A stretch of 64,000 bases of DNA from a bacterium (GTDB lineage Bacteria; Bacillota; Bacilli; Lactobacillales; Streptococcaceae), in assembly GCA_905221295.1 (NCBI GenBank), contig CAJNCP010000003.1:62001-126000 (forward strand). The letters are read 5' to 3'. This document shows, piece by piece, positions 18,073-27,412 of this stretch. Made by a program: the position numbers and the translations under genes. Below the pieces are notes generated by a model. It saw nothing but the letters and a program-made list of their open reading frames with translations. It was not told the DNA's origin and did no database searches. The first letter of the stretch is position 1; each line of letters starts with the position of its first letter.

Positions 18073-20031
18073 TTATTTAACGTGTTTTGCCAAGTCTTCT
18101 TGGGCTTTCTTATTTGATTCTTCTTTTTCTTTCAGCCATTTTTCTTTAGCTTTTTCATACTCAGCAGTCGTTACAGTCTTATCTTGCAACTTGAGATACT
18201 TGTATGACTCTACCCCCTTATTTCCAGCTTGTGAGAATGGTGCGGAGAATGGAACTGTCTTTCTCAAGCTAGGTGTTCCACCAAGGGAAACGTTTGGAAT
18301 AGCAAGAGCACTATCAACGAGCCAAGCTTGAATTTCAGCATACTTTTCATAACGTTTTGCAGGATCTTGCTCTTTATTGGCCTCTTCCAACATTTGAGTA
18401 TAGGTATCAAGTCCAACTGCCTTGGCCTTGTCATTGACTTCACCTGGCTCTAAACCGAGGTTTTGCAACATACCACCGCTTTTCACACTAAAGATATCGA
18501 GATAAGTTGATGGGTCTTGATAATCTGGGCTCCACCCACCATTATAGAGGTCATAGTCCTTCTGAGCTGCAGTTTGAGCGAGATAGCCAGAGTTACTAAA
18601 GTCATCTGTTGACAATTGTTGGATATCGATAACCACGTTCTCAGCTCCAAGAACAGATTCGATTGATTGTTTCATTGAACTAATCGCTTGAATTTCTGTC
18701 TTATTGGTCATTTCTACAGTCTTATCCAAGTGAATTGGGAACTGAACACCCTTGGCTTCTAATTCTTTCTTAGCTTCTGCAAATTTAGCCTTAGCTTTTT
18801 CTGGGTTGTAGTATGGATCTTGCGCATCAGCAAAGTTGATGCCTTGCCATTCTTGACCGTAGTTGACCATCTTAGATGAGACAATATCTCCGAACTCTTT
18901 TCCGTTAATAGTCACAAATGTAGGAGGTACAACGAGGTTACGAATAATCTTCGTTGCCCCCTCTTCCCCTTGAGATTGAGCCCCATAAGCCGTACGATTG
19001 TAGGCAAAATTGATGGCTTGGCGGAAGTTTTTGTTCAGAACTGCTTCTTGGGTAGATTTCTTTTCGATGTCAGTCGTTTTAGAAGTGAAATTATAAGATT
19101 TTCGATCCAAGTTAAAGTTCAAGTAGAAAGAAGTGGCATCTTGCATGCTGTAGATGATGTTATCCTTGTTCTTCTCTTTAATCCCTTCAAAACTTGAGCT
19201 ATTTGGATAGAGACGTGCGTAGCTGTATACTCCTTCTGTAAAGTTACGTGCTAGGGCATCTTGGTCACTTCCATCATAGTAGGTCAATTTCACATCGTCC
19301 ACAAAGACATTTTTAGCATCCCAGTAGTTCGGATTTTTCTTATATTCAATGACGGATTTTGAAACAAAGGACTTCATCAAGAAAGGACCATTGTACAAAA
19401 TGTTAGAAGGATCCACCTTACCAAAATCGTCCCCTTTTGATTTCAAGAAATCGCCATTGACAGGGAAGAGAATAGTGGACGTAGTTTTTGAGTTCCAGTA
19501 AGGTTCTGGTCGTGTCAAAGTGTACTGAACTGTTTGGTCATCAATCGCCTTAACACCGACAGTTGAAAAGTCTGTTGTTTTACCGTTGATATAGTCATCC
19601 AAACCTGCTACAGACTCTTGAACCAAGTACAAGGCTTCAGATTTTTTATCTGCCGCATATTTCAAACCTGTCACAAAGTCTTGAGCAGTTACAGGTGCGT
19701 ATTCTTCACCTTCGTATGTATACCACTTGGCATCTTTACGAAGTTTGTAGGTATAAGTCAAACCGTCCTTGGAAACGGTCCAATCCTCTGCCAAAGATGG
19801 AACATAGTTACCATATTGGTCATTTTCCATCAAACCATCTACAAGATTGGTAACGATATCACTGGTTGTTGCACGGTTTTCAGCCAGATAGTTCAAACTA
19901 GATGGATCACTAGAGTAAACATAGTTGTATGTTTTAGATGAGCTTGTAGTATTCCCACATGCGCTTAGTAGAATACCTGCGCTTAACACGACACCTGCCA
20001 GTGTCAGATACTTGGCCTTAGACTTTTTCAT
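18073..20031 (-). CDS. aliB: oligopeptide-binding lipoprotein AliB
   Basis: This 652-residue extracellular solute-binding protein of the SBP_bac_5 family is anchored by lipid. The signal peptide ends in the lipobox LLSACGN, with Cys25 as the modified residue. The body shows the family segments SDPSSLNYLAENRATTSDIV, TVSKDGLTYTYKLRKDAKW and GGWSPDYQDPSTYLDIF. AliA and AliB deliver oligopeptides to the shared Ami permease, so no permease gene is expected next to it. It has its own strong promoter and a terminator. Related AliB proteins are known to sense peptides; that is family knowledge. Confidence 0.95.
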   Translation of the reverse strand: MKKSKAKYLTLAGVVLSAGILLSACGNTTSSSKTYNYVYSSDPSSLNYLAENRATTSDIVTNLVDGLMENDQYGNYVPSLAEDWTVSKDGLTYTYKLRKDAKWYTYEGEEYAPVTAQDFVTGLKYAADKKSEALYLVQESVAGLDDYINGKTTDFSTVGVKAIDDQTVQYTLTRPEPYWNSKTTSTILFPVNGDFLKSKGDDFGKVDPSNILYNGPFLMKSFVSKSVIEYKKNPNYWDAKNVFVDDVKLTYYDGSDQDALARNFTEGVYSYARLYPNSSSFEGIKEKNKDNIIYSMQDATSFYLNFNLDRKSYNFTSKTTDIEKKSTQEAVLNKNFRQAINFAYNRTAYGAQSQGEEGATKIIRNLVVPPTFVTINGKEFGDIVSSKMVNYGQEWQGINFADAQDPYYNPEKAKAKFAEAKKELEAKGVQFPIHLDKTVEMTNKTEIQAISSMKQSIESVLGAENVVIDIQQLSTDDFSNSGYLAQTAAQKDYDLYNGGWSPDYQDPSTYLDIFSVKSGGMLQNLGLEPGEVNDKAKAVGLDTYTQMLEEANKEQDPAKRYEKYAEIQAWLVDSALAIPNVSLGGTPSLRKTVPFSAPFSQAGNKGVESYKYLKLQDKTVTTAEYEKAKEKWLKEKEESNKKAQEDLAKHVK

Positions 20032-20063
20032 TTCCAGAACCTCCTGTTTTAAACATTTGTTAT

Positions 20064-20092
20064 ATTATACATTTTTGGTTTTTTTTAGTCAA
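20064..20092 (-). promoter_or_regulatory. aliB promoter
   Basis: Minus strand: -35 TTGACT (20087-20092), 17-base spacer rich in A, -10 TATAAT (20064-20069). AGGAGG stands shortly before the aliB ATG. Confidence 0.9.
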
Positions 20093-20171
20093 GTTTTTTT
20101 TGAAGAAAAAGTCAAAAAACATATTTTTCGCTACTAAATTTAGAAAAAGTTCTACTTTTTTAATATTTTGA

Positions 20172-20204
20172 ACAATAAAATAACCTTTCTTTAATAGAAA
20201 GGTT
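20172..20204 (-). terminator. terminator after murJ-type flippase
   Basis: The 9-bp stem AACCTTTCT/AGAAAGGTT (20182-20190 with 20196-20204) is followed on the minus strand by ATTTTATT. Confidence 0.75.
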
Positions 20205-20232
20205 GTAATTATCACTTTTATTTATAAATCAT

Positions 20233-21855
20233 TTACGATATTTTCAATCGTGTACGTAGTCGATCTGCTTGAGGTTTCCCAATAATCTTATCCAATAGAT
20301 GAGTGCCAAGACTCATTAAACCATAGAGTCCTCCCCCGAGACCTCCGATGAGGGCTACATAAAAGAAACTCCAGAAGCGTCCACTTGGCTGGAAGACAAA
20401 ACCGATTAGCCACTGTAGGAAACCAACTAAGATAAACATGACTATTGTCAAAATCGTAATTAAAATTGTCCGTTTTAAGATAATCTTACGGCGTGCACCC
20501 GTTACCTTGCAAATCTCTCGGTACATCAGAACATTTGGAATGATAAGTCCGATAGTCGTTGAAATCAAGGGACCATAACTATGGAAAATGGCAATAGCTG
20601 GTAACTGCAAGACTAATTTAGCAAGGGAACCATAGACAAAGTAAAGTACTGCCTTGCGATTGCGGAACATAGCCTGAAGCATGGGAGACAAGACCATATA
20701 CAAGCCTAAAATAGTAGACTGTAAAACTGCAAAGACAAACAAGCCCATGGCCAGACTATCTGGCTTACCATAAAAGACTGTGTAGAGAGGTTCACCTACC
20801 ATGACGACTCCAACTGTTGCTGGCAAGAGAAACATAAAGAGCATGGTCATACTATCTTGAACTAGACGAGCAGCGGCTCTCAAATCGCCCTTGACATAAT
20901 TTTCCGTCAAAAGTGGCAAGCCAACACTTCCGATGGAAACTCCTACAGAGATCAAAATCATGGTGATTTTGTTGGGATTGGCTGAGAAATAGGTAAACAT
21001 AACAACCAAGTCTTCCTTGCTGTAGTTGGTCAACCAGGTCATGCTGTTAATGAAGGTCATCTGGTCCAAGATTTGGAAGAGCTGGATGGCTGATCCTGTA
21101 AGGATAAAGGGAATGGCTTCCTTGATGGTATCAACTAAAAGTCGCTTGCTATTGATCTTGTCCCGTGTTTCAAATACCTTTTGAAGCAGTCCCTCCTTGG
21201 AAAGAAAATAAATCAAGACTGCAAAACTAGCCACCATCCCCACAAAAGCTGCAAAGGTCGACTGGGTAACCGCTGATAGGTAGTCACCAGACCCCATCTT
21301 CATAATGAAGAAGGTCGCCAGCAACATCCAGATAACACGGATCACCTGCTCCGCGATTTGACTCATAGCATAGGGCTTAAGGTTGTTCATCCCTTGGAAG
21401 AAGCCTCTGATGACACTCATAGACGGGAATATCAAGACCGCCCAAGCCAAGCTCTGCATGATGGGTATCAAATCTTTCCCCACACCGGACAAATCTGCCA
21501 ACCAAGGAGAAAAGAGATACAAGACCAAGGCAAAGACTAGGCCCAAGCCTGTCATAAAGCCTAGGAAACTCCGAATCAAGGCAAAGCTGTGCTCTTCTTC
21601 TCGCATGGTATTGTACTTGGCTACTTGTTTAGCGACCGCAACTGGGATACCCGCTGTTGAAATCAGCAAGAACCAAGCATAGATATTGTAGCCCATGGTA
21701 AAGAGACCATTGGCTTTGGCTGCATAGGTCCCCATCCAGATATACCAGGGAATAATATAGATAGCGCCAAGGAGGCGACTAATAAAGTTACTAGCTGTTA
21801 GCCAAGCAGTCCCTCGCAACATCTGGGCTTGCTGGTGATTGTTTTCGTTAGACAT
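20233..21855 (-). CDS. murJ: MurJ/YtgP-family lipid II flippase (MOP superfamily)
   Basis: This 540-residue integral membrane protein has about 14 hydrophobic helices. It belongs to the polysaccharide-flippase (MVF/PST) branch that includes YtgP, the streptococcal MurJ which moves lipid II across the membrane. The N-terminal LRGTAWLTASNFISRLLGAIYIIPW matches this family. The start at 21855 is supported by GAGGAA four to five bases upstream; a TTG at 21870 lacks this. It is divergent from murE, and the two promoters overlap. Other members move capsule or teichoic-acid units, but there is no capsule locus here and the linkage to murE favours peptidoglycan. Confidence 0.85.
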   Translation of the reverse strand: MSNENNHQQAQMLRGTAWLTASNFISRLLGAIYIIPWYIWMGTYAAKANGLFTMGYNIYAWFLLISTAGIPVAVAKQVAKYNTMREEEHSFALIRSFLGFMTGLGLVFALVLYLFSPWLADLSGVGKDLIPIMQSLAWAVLIFPSMSVIRGFFQGMNNLKPYAMSQIAEQVIRVIWMLLATFFIMKMGSGDYLSAVTQSTFAAFVGMVASFAVLIYFLSKEGLLQKVFETRDKINSKRLLVDTIKEAIPFILTGSAIQLFQILDQMTFINSMTWLTNYSKEDLVVMFTYFSANPNKITMILISVGVSIGSVGLPLLTENYVKGDLRAAARLVQDSMTMLFMFLLPATVGVVMVGEPLYTVFYGKPDSLAMGLFVFAVLQSTILGLYMVLSPMLQAMFRNRKAVLYFVYGSLAKLVLQLPAIAIFHSYGPLISTTIGLIIPNVLMYREICKVTGARRKIILKRTILITILTIVMFILVGFLQWLIGFVFQPSGRFWSFFYVALIGGLGGGLYGLMSLGTHLLDKIIGKPQADRLRTRLKIS

Positions 21856-21903
21856 AGCTTCCTCATTCAATTTTGATAACTAGGACAAAGTTCCTTATCT
21901 TCC

Positions 21904-21932
21904 ATTATAAACTTTTCCTTGTTACTTGTAAA
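21904..21932 (-). promoter_or_regulatory. murJ promoter, overlapping the murE promoter
   Basis: Minus strand: -35 TTTACA (21927-21932), 17-base spacer, -10 TATAAT (21904-21909). Its -35 shares five bases with the murE -35 on the other strand. Confidence 0.75.
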
Positions 21933-21954
21933 ATTCGGGCTTGAAGTTTATAAT
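21926..21954 (+). promoter_or_regulatory. murE promoter, predicts a leaderless transcript
   Basis: TTGTAA (21926-21931), 17-base spacer, TATAAT (21949-21954). The murE ATG at 21962 lies only 7 bases after the -10, so transcription should start at or next to the start codon. Confidence 0.75.
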
Positions 21955-21961
21955 AGAAAGT

Positions 21962-23407
21962 ATGATTAAGATTGAAAATGTATTAGATGTTTTAAAGAAA
22001 GATGGCCTTTTTCGCGAGATTATCGACCAAGGACACTACCACTACAACTACAGTAAAGTTGTTTTTGACAGTATCAGTTACGACAGCCGGAAAGTAAAAG
22101 AGGGCACTCTTTTTTTTGCAAAAGGTGCTGCCTTTAAAAAAGAATACCTTCTTTCTGCTATAACTCAGGGATTAGCCTGGTATGTAGCTGAAAAGGACTA
22201 CGAAGTCGGTATCCCTGTTATCATTGTGAACGATATCAAGAAAGTCATGAGTTTGATTGCCATGGAGTTCTATGGTAATCCCCAAGAGAAACTCAAAATT
22301 CTCGCCTTCACAGGGACCAAGGGTAAGACAACAGCAGCTTACTTTGCATACAACATCCTATCTCAACGCCACCCAACAGCCCTTTTGTCAACTATGAACA
22401 CAACTCTAGATGGCAAGACCTTCTTTAAATCTTCCTTTTCAACACCTGAAAATATCGATCTTTTCGACATGATGGCTCAGGCTGTTAAAAATGGTAGAAC
22501 CCATCTCGTAATGGAAGTCTCTAGTCAAGCCTATCTAGTCCATCGAGTCTATGGTCTGACCTTTGATGTAGGAGTCTTTCTTAACATCACTCCTGACCAC
22601 ATCGGTCCGATTGAACATCCAACTTTTGAAGATTACTTCTACCACAAACGTCTCTTGATGAAAAATAGCCGAGCAGTTGTCATTAACAGCGACATGGACC
22701 ACTTCTCTGTACTGAAAGAACAAGTGGAACAACAAGAGCATGACTTCTATGGTAGTAAGTCTGACAACCAAATCGAGAATTCCAAAGCCTTTAGCTTTTC
22801 AGCTACAGGAAAACTCGCTGGCGATTATGATATTCAGCTAATTGGCCACTTTAACCAAGAAAACGCCGTTGCTGCAGGACTTGCCTGCCTTCGTCTAGGT
22901 GCTAGTCTAGAGGACATCAAAAAAGGAATTGCTACAACCCGAGTTCCTGGACGCATGGAAGTCCTCACACAGAAAAATGGAGCTAAGGTTTTCATTGACT
23001 ATGCCCACAACGGGGACAGTCTGAAAAAACTCATCAATGTGGTTGAAACTCATCAAACTGGAAAAATCGCTCTGGTTCTCGGTTCTACTGGAAACAAGGG
23101 GGAAAGTCGTCGCAAAGACTTTGGTCTCCTCCTCAATCAACACCCTGAAATTCAAGTCTTTCTCACAGCCGACGACCCCAACTATGAAGATCCAATGGAG
23201 ATTGCAGAGGAAATCAGTAGCTATATCAGCTATCCTGTTGAAAAGATTACCGATCGTGAACAAGCCATCAAGGCGGCAATGGCCATTACAGACCAAGAAC
23301 TCGATGCCGTGATTATTGCAGGTAAGGGAGCTGATTGCTACCAGATCGTCAATGGAGTGAAAGAATCCTACCCTGGAGATGCAGCCGTTGCAGAACGTTA
23401 CCTATAA
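21962..23407 (+). CDS. murE: UDP-MurNAc-tripeptide synthetase, L-lysine-adding
   Basis: This cytoplasmic ligase of about 481 residues adds the third stem-peptide residue. It has the [20 protein letters not shown]-terminal domain, the ATP loop [12 protein letters not shown], and the catalytic-domain segment GRMEVL. The substrate-determining motif reads [10 protein letters not shown], the form of L-lysine ligases, whereas meso-DAP ligases have DNPR. The start is the ATG at 21962, directly after a strong -10 and without a Shine-Dalgarno sequence; upstream codons of the open frame (from 21941) would lie inside the promoter. A terminator follows. Confidence 0.95.
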   Translation: MIKIENVLDVLKKDGLFREIIDQGHYHYNYSKVVFDSISYDSRKVKEGTLFFAKGAAFKKEYLLSAITQGLAWYVAEKDYEVGIPVIIVNDIKKVMSLIAMEFYGNPQEKLKILAFTGTKGKTTAAYFAYNILSQRHPTALLSTMNTTLDGKTFFKSSFSTPENIDLFDMMAQAVKNGRTHLVMEVSSQAYLVHRVYGLTFDVGVFLNITPDHIGPIEHPTFEDYFYHKRLLMKNSRAVVINSDMDHFSVLKEQVEQQEHDFYGSKSDNQIENSKAFSFSATGKLAGDYDIQLIGHFNQENAVAAGLACLRLGASLEDIKKGIATTRVPGRMEVLTQKNGAKVFIDYAHNGDSLKKLINVVETHQTGKIALVLGSTGNKGESRRKDFGLLLNQHPEIQVFLTADDPNYEDPMEIAEEISSYISYPVEKITDREQAIKAAMAITDQELDAVIIAGKGADCYQIVNGVKESYPGDAAVAERYL

Positions 23408-23412
23408 AATCA

Positions 23413-23443
23413 AAAAATCAAGGGAAGTCCTCCCTTGATTTTT
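23413..23443. terminator. bidirectional terminator between murE and csbD
   Basis: Arms AAAAATCAAGGGA (23413-23425) and TCCCTTGATTTTT (23431-23443) form a stem with T-runs on both strands. It separates two convergent genes. Confidence 0.9.
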
Positions 23444-23644
23444 TTAGTCTTCTTTCTTAAATGAGTTTTTAAGACCTTCAACGGCACCTTCTACAGCACC
23501 CTTAGCATCTTCAACAACTTCTTTTGCTTTGGCAACTGTTTTTTCTACAGCACCTTCTGCTTCAGTCTTGCTATCCCCAGTAACTTTACCAAATCCTTCT
23601 TTGATAGCACCAGTTGCTTGTTCCAATTTATTTTCAAGTGACAT
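23444..23644 (-). CDS. CsbD-family stress protein
   Basis: This is a 66-residue small hydrophilic protein of the CsbD family ([21 protein letters not shown] followed by alanine/glutamate/lysine repeats). Members are abundant under general stress in Gram-positive bacteria; their molecular function is unknown. It stands alone, with a ribosome binding site (GGAGACAG) before the ATG and a cre-like site further upstream. Confidence 0.9.
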   Translation of the reverse strand: MSLENKLEQATGAIKEGFGKVTGDSKTEAEGAVEKTVAKAKEVVEDAKGAVEGAVEGLKNSFKKED

Positions 23645-23677
23645 AGCTCTGTCTCCTTTTTGTTTTAATACGATAAT

Positions 23678-23692
23678 GGGTATCGCTTACAT
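23678..23692 (-). promoter_or_regulatory. possible cre site upstream of csbD
   Basis: The minus-strand sequence ATGTAAGCGATACCC matches the cre consensus WTGNAANCGNWNNCW except for the last base. It lies about 35 bases before the csbD start. Confidence 0.45.
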
Positions 23693-23746
23693 TCAGTTTA
23701 TGCTTATTCTTTAGTAAAGTCAAACAATCTGCTCAAAAGCAAACAA

Positions 23747-24397
23747 TTAAGGCAAATAGAAAGACAAGCATTCCTTGTCAAAATCAACAGCCAACTCATA
23801 CTTTCCAGCTTCATTTTGCACAATATAGCCCAAGACGACTAAACTGTCCAAAAAGATATCACGCCGTTTCTGCATGAGCTGGTCCTTTTTGAGGAACTTG
23901 AGTAAAAAAGTCGTCATGTACTTGAGGGCATACTCTGGATTGACATCTCCCAAAATGGCATAGAGTTCCTGCTGTTTTTCTGTCAAAGGATATTGATTCT
24001 TTACCTTGTAGAAATAATTAGACAGGGTCATTTTTTCTCTGGCAAAATCCGTAGATTCGACTAAAATGGCTGCATTGGTTTGATTGCGCAATTCCGTCTC
24101 AAAAGTCTTCTCTAACAATGCTTGATAGACTGGACTATCCTCTCTGACAAAAATCTCTTGGTCAAGGGATAGATTGTCTATCGATTCTAGAAAAGGGAGA
24201 TTGAGAAAATAGCGTTTGTTTTCCCTTAGGATCAAGCCTGCCTTTATATACTCTTCCATGAGTTTATCAACTGCCACATCTGGAAACTGAGCCTTGATTT
24301 CCCGGAGGATTACATCATCATGCTGGTCCAGATAGTCTACTAAATTTATAAAAAATGGTTGTCGAGTTAAACGAGAGGGATTAAAAATCTGAATCAT
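23747..24397 (-). CDS. DUF1803-type hypothetical protein
   Basis: This is a 216-residue hydrophilic protein without signal or membrane segment. The pattern FNPSRLTRQPFFINLVDYL resembles the streptococcal DUF1803 family. Helical segments rich in Leu and Lys suggest an all-alpha, possibly winged-helix protein. It overlaps the upstream hydrolase gene by 17 bases and is probably translated from the same mRNA. The function is unknown. Confidence 0.75.
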   Translation of the reverse strand: MIQIFNPSRLTRQPFFINLVDYLDQHDDVILREIKAQFPDVAVDKLMEEYIKAGLILRENKRYFLNLPFLESIDNLSLDQEIFVREDSPVYQALLEKTFETELRNQTNAAILVESTDFAREKMTLSNYFYKVKNQYPLTEKQQELYAILGDVNPEYALKYMTTFLLKFLKKDQLMQKRRDIFLDSLVVLGYIVQNEAGKYELAVDFDKECLSFYLP

Positions 24398-24893
24398 GAA
24401 GATTCCTTTCTTTACATTCTAAAAGAGGAGATGCCGCCAACTGACTAGGATTGGTCCCCGGCTGGTTTAGAGGCACAGGAAGTTCGAGTTTCCTATAATA
24501 TTCTCTCCAAAAATCACTAATCTCCTGTTCCTCATCTCCAAATTTCATCGGAACGCTTTCAAAAATAGGTAGGATTTCAGCGATATACTGGGAGCAGTAA
24601 AAGCCAGATCCATCTGGATAAAAAGAGGTATTATAGGGTGCACCTAAATGTTTGCTAGCTCTTTCCTTTACCGAGTCAGCTTCCAGCTCTGGATAGACAT
24701 AAAGGTCATAGAGATGAGTCGGTTCAAAAAATTCTGCTGGGTCTTGACAAACGACACCTGCTTGCCCACTAGCATGATAGATCAAACCGTCCAAAAAGAT
24801 AGCAACATGACTATAGTTCCCAGTCGAAGCTTGGATAGCCTGCCCCATATCTGAAAGATCCTTCACAAAAATCAAATCGCCATTTTCTAACAT
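24381..24893 (-). CDS. YiiX/YebB-like permuted NlpC/P60 cysteine hydrolase
   Basis: This 170-residue protein has the permuted papain-like fold order. An early GDLIFVKD strand and the His motif GNYSHVAIF (about residues 25-33) precede a late Cys motif GFYCSQYIAE (about 100-109). This His-before-Cys order is typical of the YiiX/YebB family. Members hydrolyse amide or ester bonds of peptides or lipids. No signal peptide is visible, so a cytoplasmic location is likely. Its end overlaps the DUF1803-type gene by 17 bases. Confidence 0.75.
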   Translation of the reverse strand: MLENGDLIFVKDLSDMGQAIQASTGNYSHVAIFLDGLIYHASGQAGVVCQDPAEFFEPTHLYDLYVYPELEADSVKERASKHLGAPYNTSFYPDGSGFYCSQYIAEILPIFESVPMKFGDEEQEISDFWREYYRKLELPVPLNQPGTNPSQLAASPLLECKERNLHDSDF

Positions 24894-24904
24894 CTTTCTC
24901 TCCT

Positions 24905-24930
24905 AGAAAAAAAGGAGCCGAAACCCCTTT
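24905..24930 (-). terminator. terminator after ppaC
   Basis: Minus strand: AAAGGGG pairs with CTCCTTT (one G-T pair) around a 6-base loop, followed by seven T. Confidence 0.65.
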
Positions 24931-24978
24931 AGCTATAAGGAAACTAACGTCTCCTCATTTCAATTATCACTCAGACTA

Positions 24979-25914
24979 TTAGGCATTAAAGCTTTCTGTC
25001 AACTGAGGCACTACTTGTTTCTTACGTGAAACTGCACCTGGAAGGAAAGCGTGGTTGTTTTCAAGTTTGAAGTTAAAGGCTGCTTCCACCTTGTCCATAT
25101 TAGCACCAAGTGCTAGGATTTCTGAGTTTGAGTTGACGATATCTGTAATCATCAAGACAAAGTCAGAATAACCGTTTGCTGTATTGGCAGCTTGCATTGC
25201 AGCTTCAATTTCTGCTTGACGTTCCAAGACTTCAGCAATATCAACTGTGTTTACTTGGGCAACACGAACCTTATTTCCGTTGAGTTCAAAGGTCTTAGCA
25301 TCGATGTCAATCAATTCTTCAGCAGATTTGCTAGCCAAGTTTGTACCAGCCTTGAGCATAGCGAGACCGTACTCTTCCAAGTTCACGCCTGCTAATTCTG
25401 CCAATTCAGGAGCAATGACTTTATCAGATGGGTGAGTTGTTGGTGATTTCAAAAGAAGAGTATCTGAAATCAAACCTGAAAGCATCAATCCTGCGATTTC
25501 TTTAGGAACTGCCACACCATGTTCTTTGAACATGCGATAAACGATTGAAGACGCAGATCCAACTGGTTCCAAACGCATGTAAAGTGGGCTTGCAGTTTCA
25601 AAGTTAGCCACACGGTGGTGGTCCACAACACCATAAACTTCTACTTCAGCGATATCTGAAACAGATTGTTGGAATTCATTGTGGTCAGTCAAGATAACTT
25701 GCTCTGCACCTTCTGCTTTAGCAGATGTGATGACGCGCGGTGCTTCTACACCAAAATAGTTCAAAACAAAGGCTGTTTCTTCGTTTGGTGTTCCAAGTGC
25801 TACTGCTTCTGTGTCCAATCCATAAGCCTCTTTTGCAAGATAAGCAAAGGCTACAGATGACCCGATGGCATCTGAATCTGGATTTTGGTGACCAAATACT
25901 AGAATCTTAGACAT
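24979..25914 (-). CDS. ppaC: manganese-dependent inorganic pyrophosphatase
   Basis: This 311-residue family II pyrophosphatase hydrolyses PPi to phosphate in the cytoplasm and so drives biosynthetic reactions. It belongs to the DHH superfamily. The metal-binding motifs are [13 protein letters not shown] at the N-terminus, LTDHNE and VDHHRVANF (residues about 95-103). The C-terminal DHHA2 domain ends with the substrate-binding SRKKQVVP. The length is typical. It is a single gene with its own promoter and terminator. Confidence 0.97.
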   Translation of the reverse strand: MSKILVFGHQNPDSDAIGSSVAFAYLAKEAYGLDTEAVALGTPNEETAFVLNYFGVEAPRVITSAKAEGAEQVILTDHNEFQQSVSDIAEVEVYGVVDHHRVANFETASPLYMRLEPVGSASSIVYRMFKEHGVAVPKEIAGLMLSGLISDTLLLKSPTTHPSDKVIAPELAELAGVNLEEYGLAMLKAGTNLASKSAEELIDIDAKTFELNGNKVRVAQVNTVDIAEVLERQAEIEAAMQAANTANGYSDFVLMITDIVNSNSEILALGANMDKVEAAFNFKLENNHAFLPGAVSRKKQVVPQLTESFNA

Positions 25915-25943
25915 GATAATACCTCTTTAAATTTATTCATCTT

Positions 25944-25972
25944 ATTTTAGCACTTTTTTTCTCTTTTGACAA
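25944..25972 (-). promoter_or_regulatory. ppaC promoter
   Basis: Minus strand: -35 TTGTCA (25967-25972), 17-base spacer, -10 TAAAAT (25944-25949). Confidence 0.75.
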
Positions 25973-25999
25973 AAGTAAGAGGAGTCAAAGGACTCCTCA

Positions 26000-26284
26000 T
26001 TAGACATCAATATCGCTAACTAGATTTTTTGAATGATTTTCAGATAAAAACCGTTCTTTCTGTGGACGTTTCTTACGTTTGAGGAGAGCCTCTGCAGACA
26101 TGGCTTCTTCCTTACTAGCAAAGCCCTCTACATAGATGAGTTTGACTGGCAAGCGAGCTCGGGTATACTTGGCTCCCTTACCACTATTATGAACGGCAAG
26201 GCGTTTCTTAACATCTGTCGTATAACCAGTATAGTAAGAACCGTCACGACACTCCACCACATACATATATGCCTTATGATCCAT
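26000..26284 (-). CDS. GIY-YIG nuclease-fold protein (UPF0213)
   Basis: This 94-residue single-domain protein has the GIY-YIG motif in the form [17 protein letters not shown] at the N-terminus, followed by the conserved basic segment [13 protein letters not shown]. Small UPF0213 proteins are usually annotated as possible nucleases with unproven function. The true start is the ATG at 26284, which overlaps the methyltransferase gene by 11 bases; the open frame reaches 26374 but that part is a shadow of the upstream gene. The two genes are probably one operon. Confidence 0.88.
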   Translation of the reverse strand: MDHKAYMYVVECRDGSYYTGYTTDVKKRLAVHNSGKGAKYTRARLPVKLIYVEGFASKEEAMSAEALLKRKKRPQKERFLSENHSKNLVSDIDV

Positions 26285-27020
26285 AGTAAATCTCTTGAAT
26301 TTCTGGCGTATAGGAGCCATCGTCATTGTGAACAATGAGTGGTGGCAAGACCTTGAAGCCACTCGTCGATCCATCCTTGATAGCTTCGATTAAGAGCATA
26401 TTTGCCTCCTTCTCTCGTTTAGGATAGACAAATTGCAGGCGCTTAGGTGCCAAATTGTGACGTTGAAGCATGTCTAGAATATCCAAAAGTCGATCTGGAC
26501 GATGAACCATAGCCAAACGGCCATTAGACTTGAGAATACTCTGAGCACTTCGACAGATTTCCTCTAGATTAGTTGTAATTTCATGTCTAGCTAAGAGGTA
26601 GTGTTCACTCTCGTTCAGATTGGAATGCGGGTCCACCTTGAAATAAGGCGGATTGCACAAGATCATATCCACCTTACTTCCCTTAATGTGTGCAGGCATA
26701 TTTTTCAAATCATCGCAGATAACCTGCATCTGCTCTTCCAAGCCATTCAACTGAACCGAACGCTCTGCCATATCCGCCAAGCGCTCCTGAATCTCTACAG
26801 AGAGAATTTTTGCCTTGGTACGACTACTTGCAAAAAGTCCAACTGCACCATTTCCAGCACAAAAGTCCACAATTAAGCCATTTTTAGGAAAGCGAGGAAA
26901 GCGCGACAAGAGAACACTATCCACCGAATAGCTAAACACCTCTCTATTTTGAATAATCTTGATATCTGTCGAAAAGAGCTGGTTGATTCGCTCTCCTGGT
27001 TTTAATAATTGTTCTTCCAT
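26274..27020 (-). CDS. tRNA1(Val) adenine-N6 methyltransferase-like (TrmN6/YabB family)
   Basis: This is a 248-residue SAM-dependent methyltransferase. The SAM-binding motif I is [14 protein letters not shown], and the catalytic motif for exocyclic amino-group methylation is CNPPYF (about residues 120-125). The family modifies adenine 37 of tRNA-Val in enterobacteria; the substrate in streptococci is inferred. It is followed by the overlapping GIY-YIG gene, a linkage widespread in Firmicutes. Confidence 0.88.
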   Translation of the reverse strand: MEEQLLKPGERINQLFSTDIKIIQNREVFSYSVDSVLLSRFPRFPKNGLIVDFCAGNGAVGLFASSRTKAKILSVEIQERLADMAERSVQLNGLEEQMQVICDDLKNMPAHIKGSKVDMILCNPPYFKVDPHSNLNESEHYLLARHEITTNLEEICRSAQSILKSNGRLAMVHRPDRLLDILDMLQRHNLAPKRLQFVYPKREKEANMLLIEAIKDGSTSGFKVLPPLIVHNDDGSYTPEIQEIYYGS

Positions 27021-27051
27021 ATATTGATTTTAAAATACGAAATCTAATAGA

Positions 27052-27411
27052 CTAGTTTTTCTCTTTCAGATTGTTGAGGGCTTCCCTTGTCCAGATTGGC
27101 ATCATTCGGCCAAGAGGTGCAAAACCATGCTTGATACGGTCATTTGAAAAACGTCTCCGTCTTGGCAGTTGGTGTTTTTCTTCCTCCAGAGTGCGAATGG
27201 AGAGACTGGCTTTACCTGAAAATTCGTCTAAATCAACAACCTGAACTTGCACTTCTTCACCAATTTTCAAAACTTCATAGATATTTTCGATAAATCCTGT
27301 CCGAATTTCTGAAATATGAATCAGCCCAATCACCCCTGTCTCTAATTCGACAAAGGCGCCATAGGGCTGGATTCCTGTAATACGCCCCTTTAGCTTATCA
27401 CCAATTTTCAT
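27052..27411 (-). CDS. cvfD: S1-domain RNA-binding regulator CvfD (GSP13/YugI family)
   Basis: This 119-residue protein has one S1 domain (KIGDKLKGRITGIQPYGAFVELETG...GLIHISEI, residues 1-70) and a basic C-terminal tail. In pneumococcus CvfD acts after transcription and affects cold tolerance, phosphate transport and virulence. I place the start at the ATG at 27411; the upstream extension to 27438 lies inside the preceding gene. The start is one base after the stop of the HAD-cyclophilin gene, so translation is likely coupled. Confidence 0.9.
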   Translation of the reverse strand: MKIGDKLKGRITGIQPYGAFVELETGVIGLIHISEIRTGFIENIYEVLKIGEEVQVQVVDLDEFSGKASLSIRTLEEEKHQLPRRRRFSNDRIKHGFAPLGRMMPIWTREALNNLKEKN

Positions 27412-27412
27412 A

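Noticed and set aside
20093-20165. CodY box upstream of aliB
   Set aside because: The best match to the consensus that I could find has about five mismatches, so I do not report it as a site.
26285-26374. Extended start of the GIY-YIG protein
   Set aside because: It lies inside the methyltransferase gene and is not conserved-looking; the domain begins at the ATG at 26284.
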